Of a DNA stretch of 64,000 nucleotides, positions 16,820 to 24,840 are shown piece by piece. A program made the translations under genes and the position numbers. The notes beneath the pieces were generated by a model. It had not been told where the DNA came from. It ran no database searches and saw nothing but the letters and a program-made list of their open reading frames with translations. The stretch lies in the NCBI RefSeq assembly GCF_042683745.1, contig NZ_JBHUJX010000007.1, forward strand, positions 124,001 to 188,000, given 5' to 3'. This DNA is from Pseudoneobacillus sp042683745. Lineage in GTDB: Bacteria > Bacillota > Bacilli > Bacillales > Cytobacillaceae. The number at the start of each line of letters is the position of its first letter. Position 1 is the first letter of the stretch.

Positions 16820-17803
16820 TTAATCTTCCTTTTTATTTTCTATTATTCTATCTACTTCATATTCATACTGCTGATACAATATTCCCCGTGCTCCAAAGCC
16901 TTGTTTTTGAAAAATCAGACCTTCATTTAAATAGGTATTTTCACCCCCTGCAGAAGTTCCAAAATCAAAATATTTCACATTTGTAAACACTTGATGAATT
17001 AAATAATCAAATAGATAGTCTAAGGCAGCCAGTTTTTTCCCCGTTTCACTCGCAGAAATATATTGGACACGGGCGACGTTTTTACTTACGTACATCACAA
17101 CCCCAGCAAGACATTCTTTCTCGTAATATACACTGAAAAGACGAATATGATCGTTGAACAGATTTTTCAATTTCTTCATTTCTGATAAAGTATGAACAGG
17201 CTTAGAATGATATGTTTTAAGCAAATTTTCCGTTAAGATCCTCCAAAAATCTTCATATTGATAATCAATCTTTATTTCTAAAGGATAATTTTTCGCCTTT
17301 TTAATCCCTCTTTTTCTTAATGTGGTAAAGGGGATTCTTTCATCCTTATATATAGTAGATGAAATTCCAGAATGAATGATTTTTGCTCCGAGTCGAAAAA
17401 GAACATATTCATCCTCTTGTGATGGGATGCTAGGATAAATAAAAGGAATGGATTTATAGACTACTTTACGTACTTGTTTCTCTTCCTTTAAATATTGATT
17501 GATTCGATTAAAATACGTAATGACATCATCAATCTTCGTTTCAGGTAAAGTGAGCAATCCACCATAAGTGATCCCTTTATGGGTATAAAAGGTTGATCCT
17601 TCTATATTTCCTGGCATTACGGCTACAATTCGATCTTTTTTCTTGAGAAGTAGTGAACAATCAGTGAATCGATCTTTATGGTAGTGCAGGTAATCAATTT
17701 TATGAAGAAACGTGCCATTTTTAGAATGATCAATAAATTCATCCCACTCTATCTTATCTTCATCAGCAAATTCCTTTATTGAAATTTCCTCAAGATTACT
17801 CAA
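16820..17803 (-). CDS. FemAB/BioF2-like GNAT-fold acyltransferase
   Basis: About 327 residues with two GNAT-like halves. Recognisable stretches are GTFLHKIDYLHYHKDRF near the N-terminus, GITYGGLL, and near the C-terminus FDFGTSAGGENTYLNEGLIFQKQGFGARG, typical of FemAB-like proteins in polysaccharide clusters. Such proteins transfer acyl or aminoacyl groups to amino sugars or lipid-linked glycans. Lying next to fdtB, it is a candidate for acylating the 3-amino group. The longer frame starts at TTG 17821, but AGGAGG lies 6 nt before a second TTG at 17803, which is preferred. Confidence 0.75.
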   Translation of the reverse strand: MSNLEEISIKEFADEDKIEWDEFIDHSKNGTFLHKIDYLHYHKDRFTDCSLLLKKKDRIVAVMPGNIEGSTFYTHKGITYGGLLTLPETKIDDVITYFNRINQYLKEEKQVRKVVYKSIPFIYPSIPSQEDEYVLFRLGAKIIHSGISSTIYKDERIPFTTLRKRGIKKAKNYPLEIKIDYQYEDFWRILTENLLKTYHSKPVHTLSEMKKLKNLFNDHIRLFSVYYEKECLAGVVMYVSKNVARVQYISASETGKKLAALDYLFDYLIHQVFTNVKYFDFGTSAGGENTYLNEGLIFQKQGFGARGILYQQYEYEVDRIIENKKED

Positions 17804-17870
17804 ATTTCTCCTCCTGACCAACTAATTTCTAATATTAATCAACTCAACGTATTCTGGATAAAGTGAAACT

Positions 17871-18054
17871 CAATCAGTGGGGGTTCTTCATCCCCACTGA
17901 TTGTTAGTTGAACCAATCACGCTCAAGTCACGGCACGTCCTGTGCCTTCGCCTGACTAGGACATCCTGTCCGTCGTCAAGCCTTTACGGGCAGTTATCCC
18001 CAACTAGGATATCTAGTTTTCACCCACTACCTTGAGGTGGGGGTATTACTGCCC
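17871..18054. repeat. compact hairpin cassette overlapping the 3' end of the first fdtA gene
   Basis: It contains a perfect 12-bp stem CAATCAGTGGGG / CCCCACTGATTG (17871-17882, 17892-17903), small hairpins GGCAC-GTCCT-GTGCC and GGACA-TCC-TGTCC, and an outer pair GGGCAGT / ACTGCCC (17988-17994, 18048-18054) enclosing CCCAC...GTGGG. The right part encodes the last residues (GAVIPPPQGSG) of the FdtA-like protein. It looks like a small non-autonomous mobile or repeat element; no transposase is present. Confidence 0.55.
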
Positions 18055-18460
18055 CTTTATGCGCAATAAAATCTTCATAATCTCTTATATAGTCCTCTTC
18101 ATTATAATAATCACTTGCTAGTACTATCAGGACGCAATTTTCTGAAAAATTATGCATCTCATGCCAAATCATTTTATCAACAAATAGACCTTGATGTGGT
18201 TCATTTAAATGATAACAACGTTTTTCTTTTCCATTATCTAACACAACTTCGCACGATCCACTTACACAAATTATTTGCTGTTGCAAATTCTTATGAGCAT
18301 GAAAGCCTCTGGATAAGTTCGCTTTCGTATTATAAATATAGTAAACTCTCTTTATTTCAAAAATGATATCTCTTAAAGCTTCAAGTGAAATAAGGATCCC
18401 ACGTACATCTTCTATTTTTGCAAAGTTGGTTAGTTCACTTTTCTTTAATTCATTTATCAT
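18020..18460 (-). CDS. fdtA: FdtA/QdtA-type dTDP-4-dehydro-6-deoxyglucose 3,4-ketoisomerase, copy 1
   Basis: A 146-residue cupin of the WxcM/FdtA family, converting dTDP-4-keto- to dTDP-3-keto-6-deoxyhexose. The active-site pair is in RGFHAHKNLQQ, followed by CVSGSCEVVLDNGKE and MIWHEMHNFSENCVLIVLASD. It is about 60% similar to the second copy at 28344-28757, but its last 11 residues (from GAVIPPP) come from a hairpin repeat cassette rather than the family tail. The start codon overlaps the end of the GT9 gene (ATGA). Confidence 0.85.
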   Translation of the reverse strand: MINELKKSELTNFAKIEDVRGILISLEALRDIIFEIKRVYYIYNTKANLSRGFHAHKNLQQQIICVSGSCEVVLDNGKEKRCYHLNEPHQGLFVDKMIWHEMHNFSENCVLIVLASDYYNEEDYIRDYEDFIAHKGAVIPPPQGSG

Positions 18461-19590
18461 GTTCCCACACCCATTTTCGGCAAATTCTTTGTTAAGACAT
18501 TATAAACATCATCCACCTCAATGGTTGATATACAACCACCTTCAATTACACATTCATGTTTTTCAAATCCTAAGCTAAGTAGATGATCGCACTTTATTCT
18601 TGGTTCGAGGATAACAGCTTTCTCTGAAATCGGTCCCCATCTTTGTGGTGATGTAGGTCCATGTATGGCCGTAATACTTGCCCTCGTTGTTGCAGCAAGA
18701 TGCATGATCCCTGTATTGACCGTTACAATCGTTCCTACTTCATTTATTAAAGCGGCCGTTTCCTCTAAAGAAAGCTTTCCAGCGAGAGAAATACAATTCG
18801 TCCCTATTTTCTGGCTGATTTCATTTGCATAGTAACTATCTTGTTTTCCACCAGTTAAAAGAATGGTATAGTTTTCTCCCTTTAAACGGTTTGCTAAACG
18901 AATCCAATTTGATTCTGGCCATTCTTTTTTCTCTTTATGGGAACCCGATGCAAACAAATGGAAAATGATATATTTTTGATAAGGATGTAGCAGCATTCTA
19001 ATTTTTTTCATACTTTTTTCATTAATAATAAATTCAGGTTTAAATCCTAATAAACTACTTCCTAAGGAGCTGAAAAGATTACGGTAATTTTCTAACTCAT
19101 GTATATGATCTGTATGTTCTACAGTTTGGTCATAAATATAATGTCTAAATATATTCTTTCTTTTAAAGCCAATTTTATAATCCGCTTTAATGACATAGGA
19201 GATAATAGCATTTAATCTAGACCAAGCTCCGAAGTCTAGTAAAAGATCATACGCTTTAAGTTTCTTTAAAACTAAAAAACTACTCCATACATTCGACATG
19301 TCAAACTTAATGATTTGATTAATATTTGGTATGTTTTTAGCAGCTGAAATATTTCCATTTGAACATACAAGAGTGATGTTCACATTTGGATAAAGATGAG
19401 TTAATTCTTTTATAATTGATGAGAGTAATAGTGTATCTCCGATTGCCGCGATCATTACGATAATGATATTTCGCGGATTCAGCCTCTCTCTCTTTTTCTT
19501 TTTCTTGAATAACCCAAGGGTAAAAACAATTGGTATTCCAAGAAATTTATCTATTATCTTTAATTTTGTATTTCCTCGTTCTTTCATCAT
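18457..19590 (-). CDS. GT9 family heptosyltransferase-like glycosyltransferase
   Basis: 377 residues with the GT9 (WaaC/WaaF/RfaF) layout. After a basic N-terminus come VMIAAIGDTLLLSSIIKEL, then YDLLLDFGAW, and in the donor half FHLFASGSHKEKKEWPESNW, LLTGGKQD and the GT9 signature TVNTGIMHLAA followed by HGPTSPQRWGP. GT9 enzymes mostly use ADP-heptose, and the complete gmhA-hldE-gmhB set is close by, so a heptosyl donor is the best inference. It overlaps fdtA by 4 nt and follows hldE by 26 nt. This family is typical of Gram-negative LPS synthesis and unusual in a Bacillus-type genome. Confidence 0.87.
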   Translation of the reverse strand: MMKERGNTKLKIIDKFLGIPIVFTLGLFKKKKKRERLNPRNIIIVMIAAIGDTLLLSSIIKELTHLYPNVNITLVCSNGNISAAKNIPNINQIIKFDMSNVWSSFLVLKKLKAYDLLLDFGAWSRLNAIISYVIKADYKIGFKRKNIFRHYIYDQTVEHTDHIHELENYRNLFSSLGSSLLGFKPEFIINEKSMKKIRMLLHPYQKYIIFHLFASGSHKEKKEWPESNWIRLANRLKGENYTILLTGGKQDSYYANEISQKIGTNCISLAGKLSLEETAALINEVGTIVTVNTGIMHLAATTRASITAIHGPTSPQRWGPISEKAVILEPRIKCDHLLSLGFEKHECVIEGGCISTIEVDDVYNVLTKNLPKMGVGT

Positions 19591-19616
19591 TTCTCACCGT
19601 TATTTTATTTGATAAT

Positions 19617-21101
19617 TTACACTTTAGAACGTTCTTTATAAGAAATTTTCTCGATGATATTAGATGTGGAATAACCTTCCACAAAGGAGATGATGACAAC
19701 CTTGTCTGTATATTCACGACCAACAACTTCTTCTGGCGTATAATCTCCACCCTTTACTAAAATATCGGGTCTTACTTCAGAAAGTAGGTGTAATGGTGTA
19801 TCTTCATCAAATAGACAAACAGCATCGACAAATTCAAAGAATGAGAGCATTTTTGCTCGATCATTTTCATTTAGTATCGGTCTACTAGGTCCCTTTAATC
19901 TTTTTATAGAGCTATCACTATTGAGTCCAACAATTAGTTTATTTCCTAATCGTCTAGCATCCTTCAAATAAGTAGCATGGCCGATATGCAGTAAATCAAA
20001 ACAGCCGTTTGTGAAAACGATTTTCTCACCATTTGCCCTCCATTTATTGACCAATTGCTTCAATTCGTTTCTAGATGCTACTTTATTTGATAAATTCTCA
20101 ACACTTTCAATGAATAATTCCAATTGATCCAGTAACTCAAAATCTCGAACAGCATACGTTCCTAATTTGCCAATGACAATTCTGGCGGCAAGGTTGGAGA
20201 TTTTTACTGCATCATCTATTTGGGCTCCAATCCCTATAAAGGCAGCTATTGTAGAAACAACCGTATCGCCGGCACCAGAAACATCAAAAATCTCTTTAGC
20301 TAAAGTAGGAATATGAATGATTTTATCTTCTCCAACTAGACTCATTCCTTTATCAGACCGTGTAACTAACAAATAATCGAAAGCAAATCTCTTCCTTAAT
20401 TCGGGTCCATATTGATGGATAACTTCATCTGTATTCGATAATTTCCTTCCAATTATTCCACTTAATTCTTTTAGATTTGGAGTAACCATGGTGGCATTTG
20501 TATATTTGCTCCAGTCATTTCCTTTAGGATCAATAATGATCGGTATATCATGTTGATTAGCTGTATGAATCACTTTTTGGCAAAGCTCTTTTCGACAGAA
20601 TCCTTTTTCATAATCTGAAATGATAATCGCATCAAAGTGTTCATGTGCCATTTTATTTAAAAACCATTCTTCAAACTGCTCCAGTATGGAATCTGAAATA
20701 TCCATTTTTTCTTCATTATCCATCCTAAGAACTTGCTGATTCCCACTGATAATTCTAGTTTTCGTCGTTGTACATCTGTTACCAATAATCATTCCTGAAT
20801 GGTCAATACTTCCAAATCTCAACATATCGAAAAGTTCATTTTTACCTTGATCATCCCCTACAACTCCAGCGAGAGAAACTTTACATCCTAAATGGGCTAA
20901 ATTATTTGCTACGTTCGCGGCCCCACCTAGTGTTTTCATTTCTTCTTTCATATTCACCACTGGGACAGGTGCTTCTGGAGAGATTCTTGTCATGTCCCCG
21001 AAGCAATATTTATCTAACATAACGTCTCCAATAACAAGAACATGGCAATCTTTAATTTTTGTTTTAAAGAGATCAATTAGAAATGGAACATTTTTAATCA
21101 T
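19617..21101 (-). CDS. hldE: bifunctional D-beta-D-heptose 7-phosphate kinase / D-beta-D-heptose 1-phosphate adenylyltransferase
   Basis: A 494-residue two-domain HldE (RfaE). The PfkB/ribokinase domain (about 1-330) has GDVMLDKY, LGGAANVANNLAHLG and the catalytic GAGDTVVS motif in DVSGAGDTV. The nucleotidyltransferase domain (about 355-494) has TNGCFDLLHIGHATYL (HxGH), LNSDSS and GGDYTPEEVVG. It phosphorylates heptose-7-P at C1 and, after GmhB, adenylylates it to ADP-D-glycero-beta-D-manno-heptose. Full length and both active sites look intact. It lies 3 nt after gmhA. Confidence 0.95.
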   Translation of the reverse strand: MIKNVPFLIDLFKTKIKDCHVLVIGDVMLDKYCFGDMTRISPEAPVPVVNMKEEMKTLGGAANVANNLAHLGCKVSLAGVVGDDQGKNELFDMLRFGSIDHSGMIIGNRCTTTKTRIISGNQQVLRMDNEEKMDISDSILEQFEEWFLNKMAHEHFDAIIISDYEKGFCRKELCQKVIHTANQHDIPIIIDPKGNDWSKYTNATMVTPNLKELSGIIGRKLSNTDEVIHQYGPELRKRFAFDYLLVTRSDKGMSLVGEDKIIHIPTLAKEIFDVSGAGDTVVSTIAAFIGIGAQIDDAVKISNLAARIVIGKLGTYAVRDFELLDQLELFIESVENLSNKVASRNELKQLVNKWRANGEKIVFTNGCFDLLHIGHATYLKDARRLGNKLIVGLNSDSSIKRLKGPSRPILNENDRAKMLSFFEFVDAVCLFDEDTPLHLLSEVRPDILVKGGDYTPEEVVGREYTDKVVIISFVEGYSTSNIIEKISYKERSKV

Positions 21102-21104
21102 CCA

Positions 21105-21662
21105 TTAATACTCCTCATCTAGGATTTCACAAATCATATGGCCGATTAAAATATGCGCTTCTTGAATTCTAGCCGTATTATTGGAAGGGATTACAAGACA
21201 ATGGTCACATAGATCTTTTAACATACCACCATCTCTTCCTGTTAAACCAATGGTAGTTGCCCCCAGTTCTGTTGCTTTATTTATTGCTTTAATAATATTT
21301 GGACTATTGCCTGAAGTGGTGATACCAATTACAACGTCATCGGGCTTAACTAATGCTTCTATTTGTCTACTGAATATCTCCTCAAACCCATAATCATTTC
21401 CAACAGCAGTAAGAATAGATGTATCCGTAGTTAATGCAACCGAAGGCAATCCTTTTCTCTCTTTCACGAATCTGCCGACAAGTTCAGCCGCAAGATGCTG
21501 GCTATCTGCTGCACTGCCACCATTCCCCATGAAATAAATCACATTTCCATTTTCTAAAGCTTTTTTACACTCCATACCAACTAATTCAATCTCATTCATT
21601 AATGTCTCTTTTATTTTCTCAATTACTTCTATATGGTCTAATACAGCCGAAAATATAGTCAT
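21105..21662 (-). CDS. gmhA: sedoheptulose 7-phosphate isomerase
   Basis: A 185-residue SIS-domain protein converting sedoheptulose-7-P to D-glycero-D-manno-heptose-7-P, the first step of heptose synthesis. GmhA motifs are FMGNGGSAADSQHLAAEL, TTDTSILTAVGNDYGF, GITTSGNSPNI and the C-terminal ARIQEAHILIGHMICE with the catalytic acid/base His and Glu. Length is normal. It is directly followed by hldE. An upstream terminator (21692-21731) suggests either its own promoter in the short gap or read-through. Confidence 0.94.
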   Translation of the reverse strand: MTIFSAVLDHIEVIEKIKETLMNEIELVGMECKKALENGNVIYFMGNGGSAADSQHLAAELVGRFVKERKGLPSVALTTDTSILTAVGNDYGFEEIFSRQIEALVKPDDVVIGITTSGNSPNIIKAINKATELGATTIGLTGRDGGMLKDLCDHCLVIPSNNTARIQEAHILIGHMICEILDEEY

Positions 21663-21691
21663 GCGATCTGACCCCCTATTTTTATGGAAAC

Positions 21692-21731
21692 CAAAAATAC
21701 CACCAGAAAAATTCTCTAGTGGTATTTTTTG
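21692..21731 (-). terminator. Rho-independent terminator upstream of gmhA
   Basis: On the minus strand AAAAAATACCACTAGAG folds with CTGGTGGTATTTTT, ending in T5. It separates the HAD phosphatase gene (ends 21778) from gmhA (starts 21662). The plus strand also shows a T-run, so it could act both ways. Confidence 0.75.
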
Positions 21732-21777
21732 TTTCCTTTAGTCATTATCGTTTTTGTATGAATGTCATCATATTTGA

Positions 21778-22431
21778 TTAAAGCTCCAAAAATGCTCTTA
21801 TCTCATCAACTGTTTCAGCAATAAAAACATGCTTACTTTGACTTGCTTCTTCTTTATTTTTAAATCCATAGCCATAAGTGACCGCAATGAAGTCTATACC
21901 CATTTGTTCAGCCCCGATGGCATCATAGATGCTGTCACCGATCATGACTACTTTTGAAGCATCTTGCTGATCCAATTCTTTTAAGCAAATGGAAATAATA
22001 TCAGCCTTAGAATGGACGTCCCTATGATCTATTCCATTGATTGAATCAAAATAAGGCAATAATTCGAAATGGTTGATCATTTCCTTTGCGAAGGCATCCA
22101 GCTTAAGCGTAGCTACGGCAGTTTTACCCTTCATTTCCTTTATCGCAACTAATAGTTCTTTTATTCGGTCATAATGCTTTGCCTCATATATTCCTTTTTC
22201 TTTATATCTTTCTCGATATAATTCTACTGCTGTTCTTGCTTCTTTTTCGATAAAGCCACATTCCCGAATAAAGGAATCCAATAGAGGTGGTCCAATAAAG
22301 CTTTTTAGCTGATCAATCGTTAATTCAGCAGCCCCCATCCTTCTAACTGTATAACTAGCCCCTAACATGATACCTTCTGAAGTATCAAGTAAAGTTCCAT
22401 CTAAATCAAAGATAATGGTAGAATATTTCAT
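21778..22431 (-). CDS. HAD-superfamily phosphatase (PGP/beta-phosphoglucomutase-like)
   Basis: 217 residues with the HAD nucleophile motif IIFDLDGTLLDT at the N-terminus, a helical cap (SFIGPPLLDSFI), TAVATLK as motif II, and GDSIYDAIGAEQMG as the acidic motif. The substrate is unknown. It follows the aldolase-fusion and KdsB-like genes by 16 nt, so it may play the KdsC-like role of dephosphorylating an ulosonic acid phosphate before CMP activation, but the sequence is of general HAD type and not clearly KdsC. Confidence 0.78.
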   Translation of the reverse strand: MKYSTIIFDLDGTLLDTSEGIMLGASYTVRRMGAAELTIDQLKSFIGPPLLDSFIRECGFIEKEARTAVELYRERYKEKGIYEAKHYDRIKELLVAIKEMKGKTAVATLKLDAFAKEMINHFELLPYFDSINGIDHRDVHSKADIISICLKELDQQDASKVVMIGDSIYDAIGAEQMGIDFIAVTYGYGFKNKEEASQSKHVFIAETVDEIRAFLEL

Positions 22432-22447
22432 AGTTCCTCCAAGCCTT

Positions 22448-24064
22448 CTAGTTAATCACTGCATCTGTATACGCATCATTATAGACGGTTGATGTAATAA
22501 AATGAAGATTCATTTTCTTTTGCTTCATTTCCAAAAATTCACTAATCGCTTCGTTTTTCTTTACAAGTTCATGAAGCTCTGTATGATTGTTCATTTCAGT
22601 TGAAAAATAGTTGTTACTCTTATTGATACTGAAACCATCAAATCCTGCGAAATATACATTTTTCACCGATAAACGTTGTAAAAGATTTAGTAGCATTAAG
22701 CCAGCATTATCGGAAATGATTGGATTATCGTTAAGTAGATCCGAATAATTAACGATGAAAGTGGAATCATTTTTTGAATTAGAAATATTGGAAGTCGTTA
22801 TGAACGTTGTATTTTCTAATTGATTGTCCATAATATCTGAAACACGTTCAAAGCGTTTTTGGTTACTAATAAACACGGCATCCGTCATAAACGAATGTGG
22901 AATAAAATTAACGCTAAACACAAAAGGATCATTCACTCGAATAAAATCATTGATTTCTTCCTTTTGGTTTTCAATCGATTTTCCAGGAGCAATAATAAGT
23001 ATTTTCCTTTCACCAACCACCCTTCTGATGACTTCAAGATCATCCGAATCATTAACAAAGTGACTTTGATAATCGATATATAAATCTTCAATTAAGTGTT
23101 TATCATAAATATCCCTTGTTCTCATTGGTATTTTCTTTAAAATCGTATGGATCGACTTAACAGAAATCGTTTGCTTATTGATTAGATAATGAGCATAGTT
23201 AGGGTGACATTTATTGATAGCAGCAAGATAATATGGAATCGAGTAGCCCCATTTCACTTCGGTATTCATCGTACTTAGATGCTCGTCGACAATTTCTAAT
23301 AAAGGAACCGTATCATATTTATCTTCTATATTCTCATTAATATAATGGGTAATGAGCTCTGTACAAAGATTCCCTGCCCCTCTACCCATTCCAAAAACTG
23401 AAGAATCGATAATAATCCTTCTTTTCGTATGCAGAGCTAATAATTCCTGTGCATTGGAAAAGGACAATTGCAGATTATTATGCGAATGAAATCCAATACA
23501 AATGGATTCTTTCAAGTTATTATCTAGAAGATGAAACATTCTAAGCAGGTCGTTTTTGTACATGATCCCAAGTGTGTCGACTAAATAAAAAGCGTATGGA
23601 TTTAACTGATTCACTTTATCGATCAATTCTAATAAGCTTGAATCAGAATAGCTTGTCGTTCCCACTGGCTGAATATAAACCTTATAGCCTTTTTCCATTA
23701 ATCGTTTTCCATAGATTAAAGCCTCTTCGATTTCATTTTCATGAAAGGTTACCCGTATACCATCAATGGATTTACCGTCACAATCAGAAAGCTTATCAAT
23801 CGAAATATATGGTTGGGCAATCATTCCAACATAATGTATGTGTTCGTTCTTTGGCTCAATGTATTCTCGTATTCTTTCCACATTATTAAATAGGGTCTTA
23901 TTTTCATCGAAGTCCTTTTCTTCGATAAATCCACATTCAATAATGTCAATTTTCGACATTGATAATTTAGAAATGATTTTTTTAATGGTTCGTTCTCCAA
24001 AGTGCCAACCATTTATATAGCCCCCATCGCGAAGGGTGCAATCAAGAATCATGATTTTACTCAT
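22448..24064 (-). CDS. DRE-TIM aldolase (4-hydroxy-2-oxovalerate aldolase/HMGL-like) fused to a DUF115-like Rossmann domain
   Basis: About 538 residues. Residues 1-300 form a pyruvate-aldolase TIM barrel of the HMGL/DmpG superfamily: LDCTLRDGGY (metal-binding Asp and catalytic Arg), IIECGFIE, YLVDTLGIM, and the metal site GFHSHNN. The C-terminal 200 residues resemble the DUF115/MptE-like Rossmann fold (GERKILIIAPGKSI, VKNVYFAGFDGF), comparable to the separate DUF115 protein at 30103-30957. The barrel could condense pyruvate with an aldehyde sugar. It overlaps the KdsB-like gene by 8 nt (ATGAGTAA), implying coupled translation. ATG 24064 is preferred over GTG 24076. Confidence 0.82.
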   Translation of the reverse strand: MSKIMILDCTLRDGGYINGWHFGERTIKKIISKLSMSKIDIIECGFIEEKDFDENKTLFNNVERIREYIEPKNEHIHYVGMIAQPYISIDKLSDCDGKSIDGIRVTFHENEIEEALIYGKRLMEKGYKVYIQPVGTTSYSDSSLLELIDKVNQLNPYAFYLVDTLGIMYKNDLLRMFHLLDNNLKESICIGFHSHNNLQLSFSNAQELLALHTKRRIIIDSSVFGMGRGAGNLCTELITHYINENIEDKYDTVPLLEIVDEHLSTMNTEVKWGYSIPYYLAAINKCHPNYAHYLINKQTISVKSIHTILKKIPMRTRDIYDKHLIEDLYIDYQSHFVNDSDDLEVIRRVVGERKILIIAPGKSIENQKEEINDFIRVNDPFVFSVNFIPHSFMTDAVFISNQKRFERVSDIMDNQLENTTFITTSNISNSKNDSTFIVNYSDLLNDNPIISDNAGLMLLNLLQRLSVKNVYFAGFDGFSINKSNNYFSTEMNNHTELHELVKKNEAISEFLEMKQKKMNLHFITSTVYNDAYTDAVIN

Positions 24065-24809
24065 AAATATAATCACCCTGTTTCATTTGATGATGAATAA
24101 TGGACTTCACCGCTTCTAAATCCTTAGGAGTATCTACCGATAACGTAGTCACATTTGATTCAATAAATTTGATCCTTTGGCCATTTTCTAAAAATCGAAA
24201 TTCATCAATATCTTCCGCTTCTTCCAAAGGTCCCCTCTGGGCATGAAAACAAAAATCCAATGCACTTTTCGTAAAGCATTGGACACCAACAAATTTCTTA
24301 TAGGTAAAGCTGTAGGTTCCTTTCGGGTATGGTATCGGACTTCTAGCCATGTACAATCCATATCCATTAACATCCGTTGCAACCTTTATCTTGGAGAAGT
24401 CTACCGCTTCTAATGGATTCTTTAGTTCTGTCATAAGATTGGAAACAAACAAGGACTCCGGGTCAATGTTTTCAGGTATGATTTTCTGAATAGCCTCTGC
24501 TTCGATTAACGGCTCATCACCATTCACATTAATATAAAAGTCGGCAGCTACTTTTGTAGACACCTCGTAAAGTCGATCTAAGTGAGTTTTGTGACTAGCT
24601 GCGGTCATAATCGCGTTCATTTCGAACTCTTCACAAACATCTTTGATTCTATTATCATCTGTTGCAACGTAAACCTCATCCAACTCTGGAACCAGCTTTA
24701 GTTGGTTATAAACCCACCAAATCATCGGCTTTCCACAAATATCTGCTAAAGGTTTACCTGGAAATCTTGAAGAATGATATCTAGCTGGGATTACACCAAT
24801 AATGCTCAT
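24057..24809 (-). CDS. KdsB-like 3-deoxy-ulosonate cytidylyltransferase (CMP-sugar synthetase)
   Basis: About 250 residues of the KdsB family, which makes CMP-Kdo from CTP and Kdo. The nucleotide loop IPARYHSSRFPGKPLADICGK, YVATDDNRI, VNGDEPLI and, near the end, VDTPKDLEAVK match KdsB. Where KdsB enzymes usually have a GTDR-type motif this one reads HLDRL, so the acceptor may differ from Kdo. The start MSIIG at 24809 is chosen by homology with GGAGG 11 nt upstream; the frame runs back to 24887. No KdsA/NeuB-type PEP-dependent synthase gene is seen in the window. Confidence 0.85.
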   Translation of the reverse strand: MSIIGVIPARYHSSRFPGKPLADICGKPMIWWVYNQLKLVPELDEVYVATDDNRIKDVCEEFEMNAIMTAASHKTHLDRLYEVSTKVAADFYINVNGDEPLIEAEAIQKIIPENIDPESLFVSNLMTELKNPLEAVDFSKIKVATDVNGYGLYMARSPIPYPKGTYSFTYKKFVGVQCFTKSALDFCFHAQRGPLEEAEDIDEFRFLENGQRIKFIESNVTTLSVDTPKDLEAVKSIIHHQMKQGDYIYE

Positions 24810-24840
24810 AATCCATACCGCCTCCACATTGAACTTGTTA

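Noticed and set aside
18457..21662. GDP-heptose route as in Aneurinibacillus S-layer glycan
   Set aside because: The kinase and nucleotidyltransferase are fused as in HldE with an HxGH adenylyltransferase domain, which fits ADP-heptose; no separate HddA/HddC gene is seen.
21778..22431. KdsC (Kdo-8-phosphate phosphatase)
   Set aside because: It has a cap domain and PGP-like motifs, whereas KdsC is a capless, shorter tetrameric HAD; only a functional analogue is possible.
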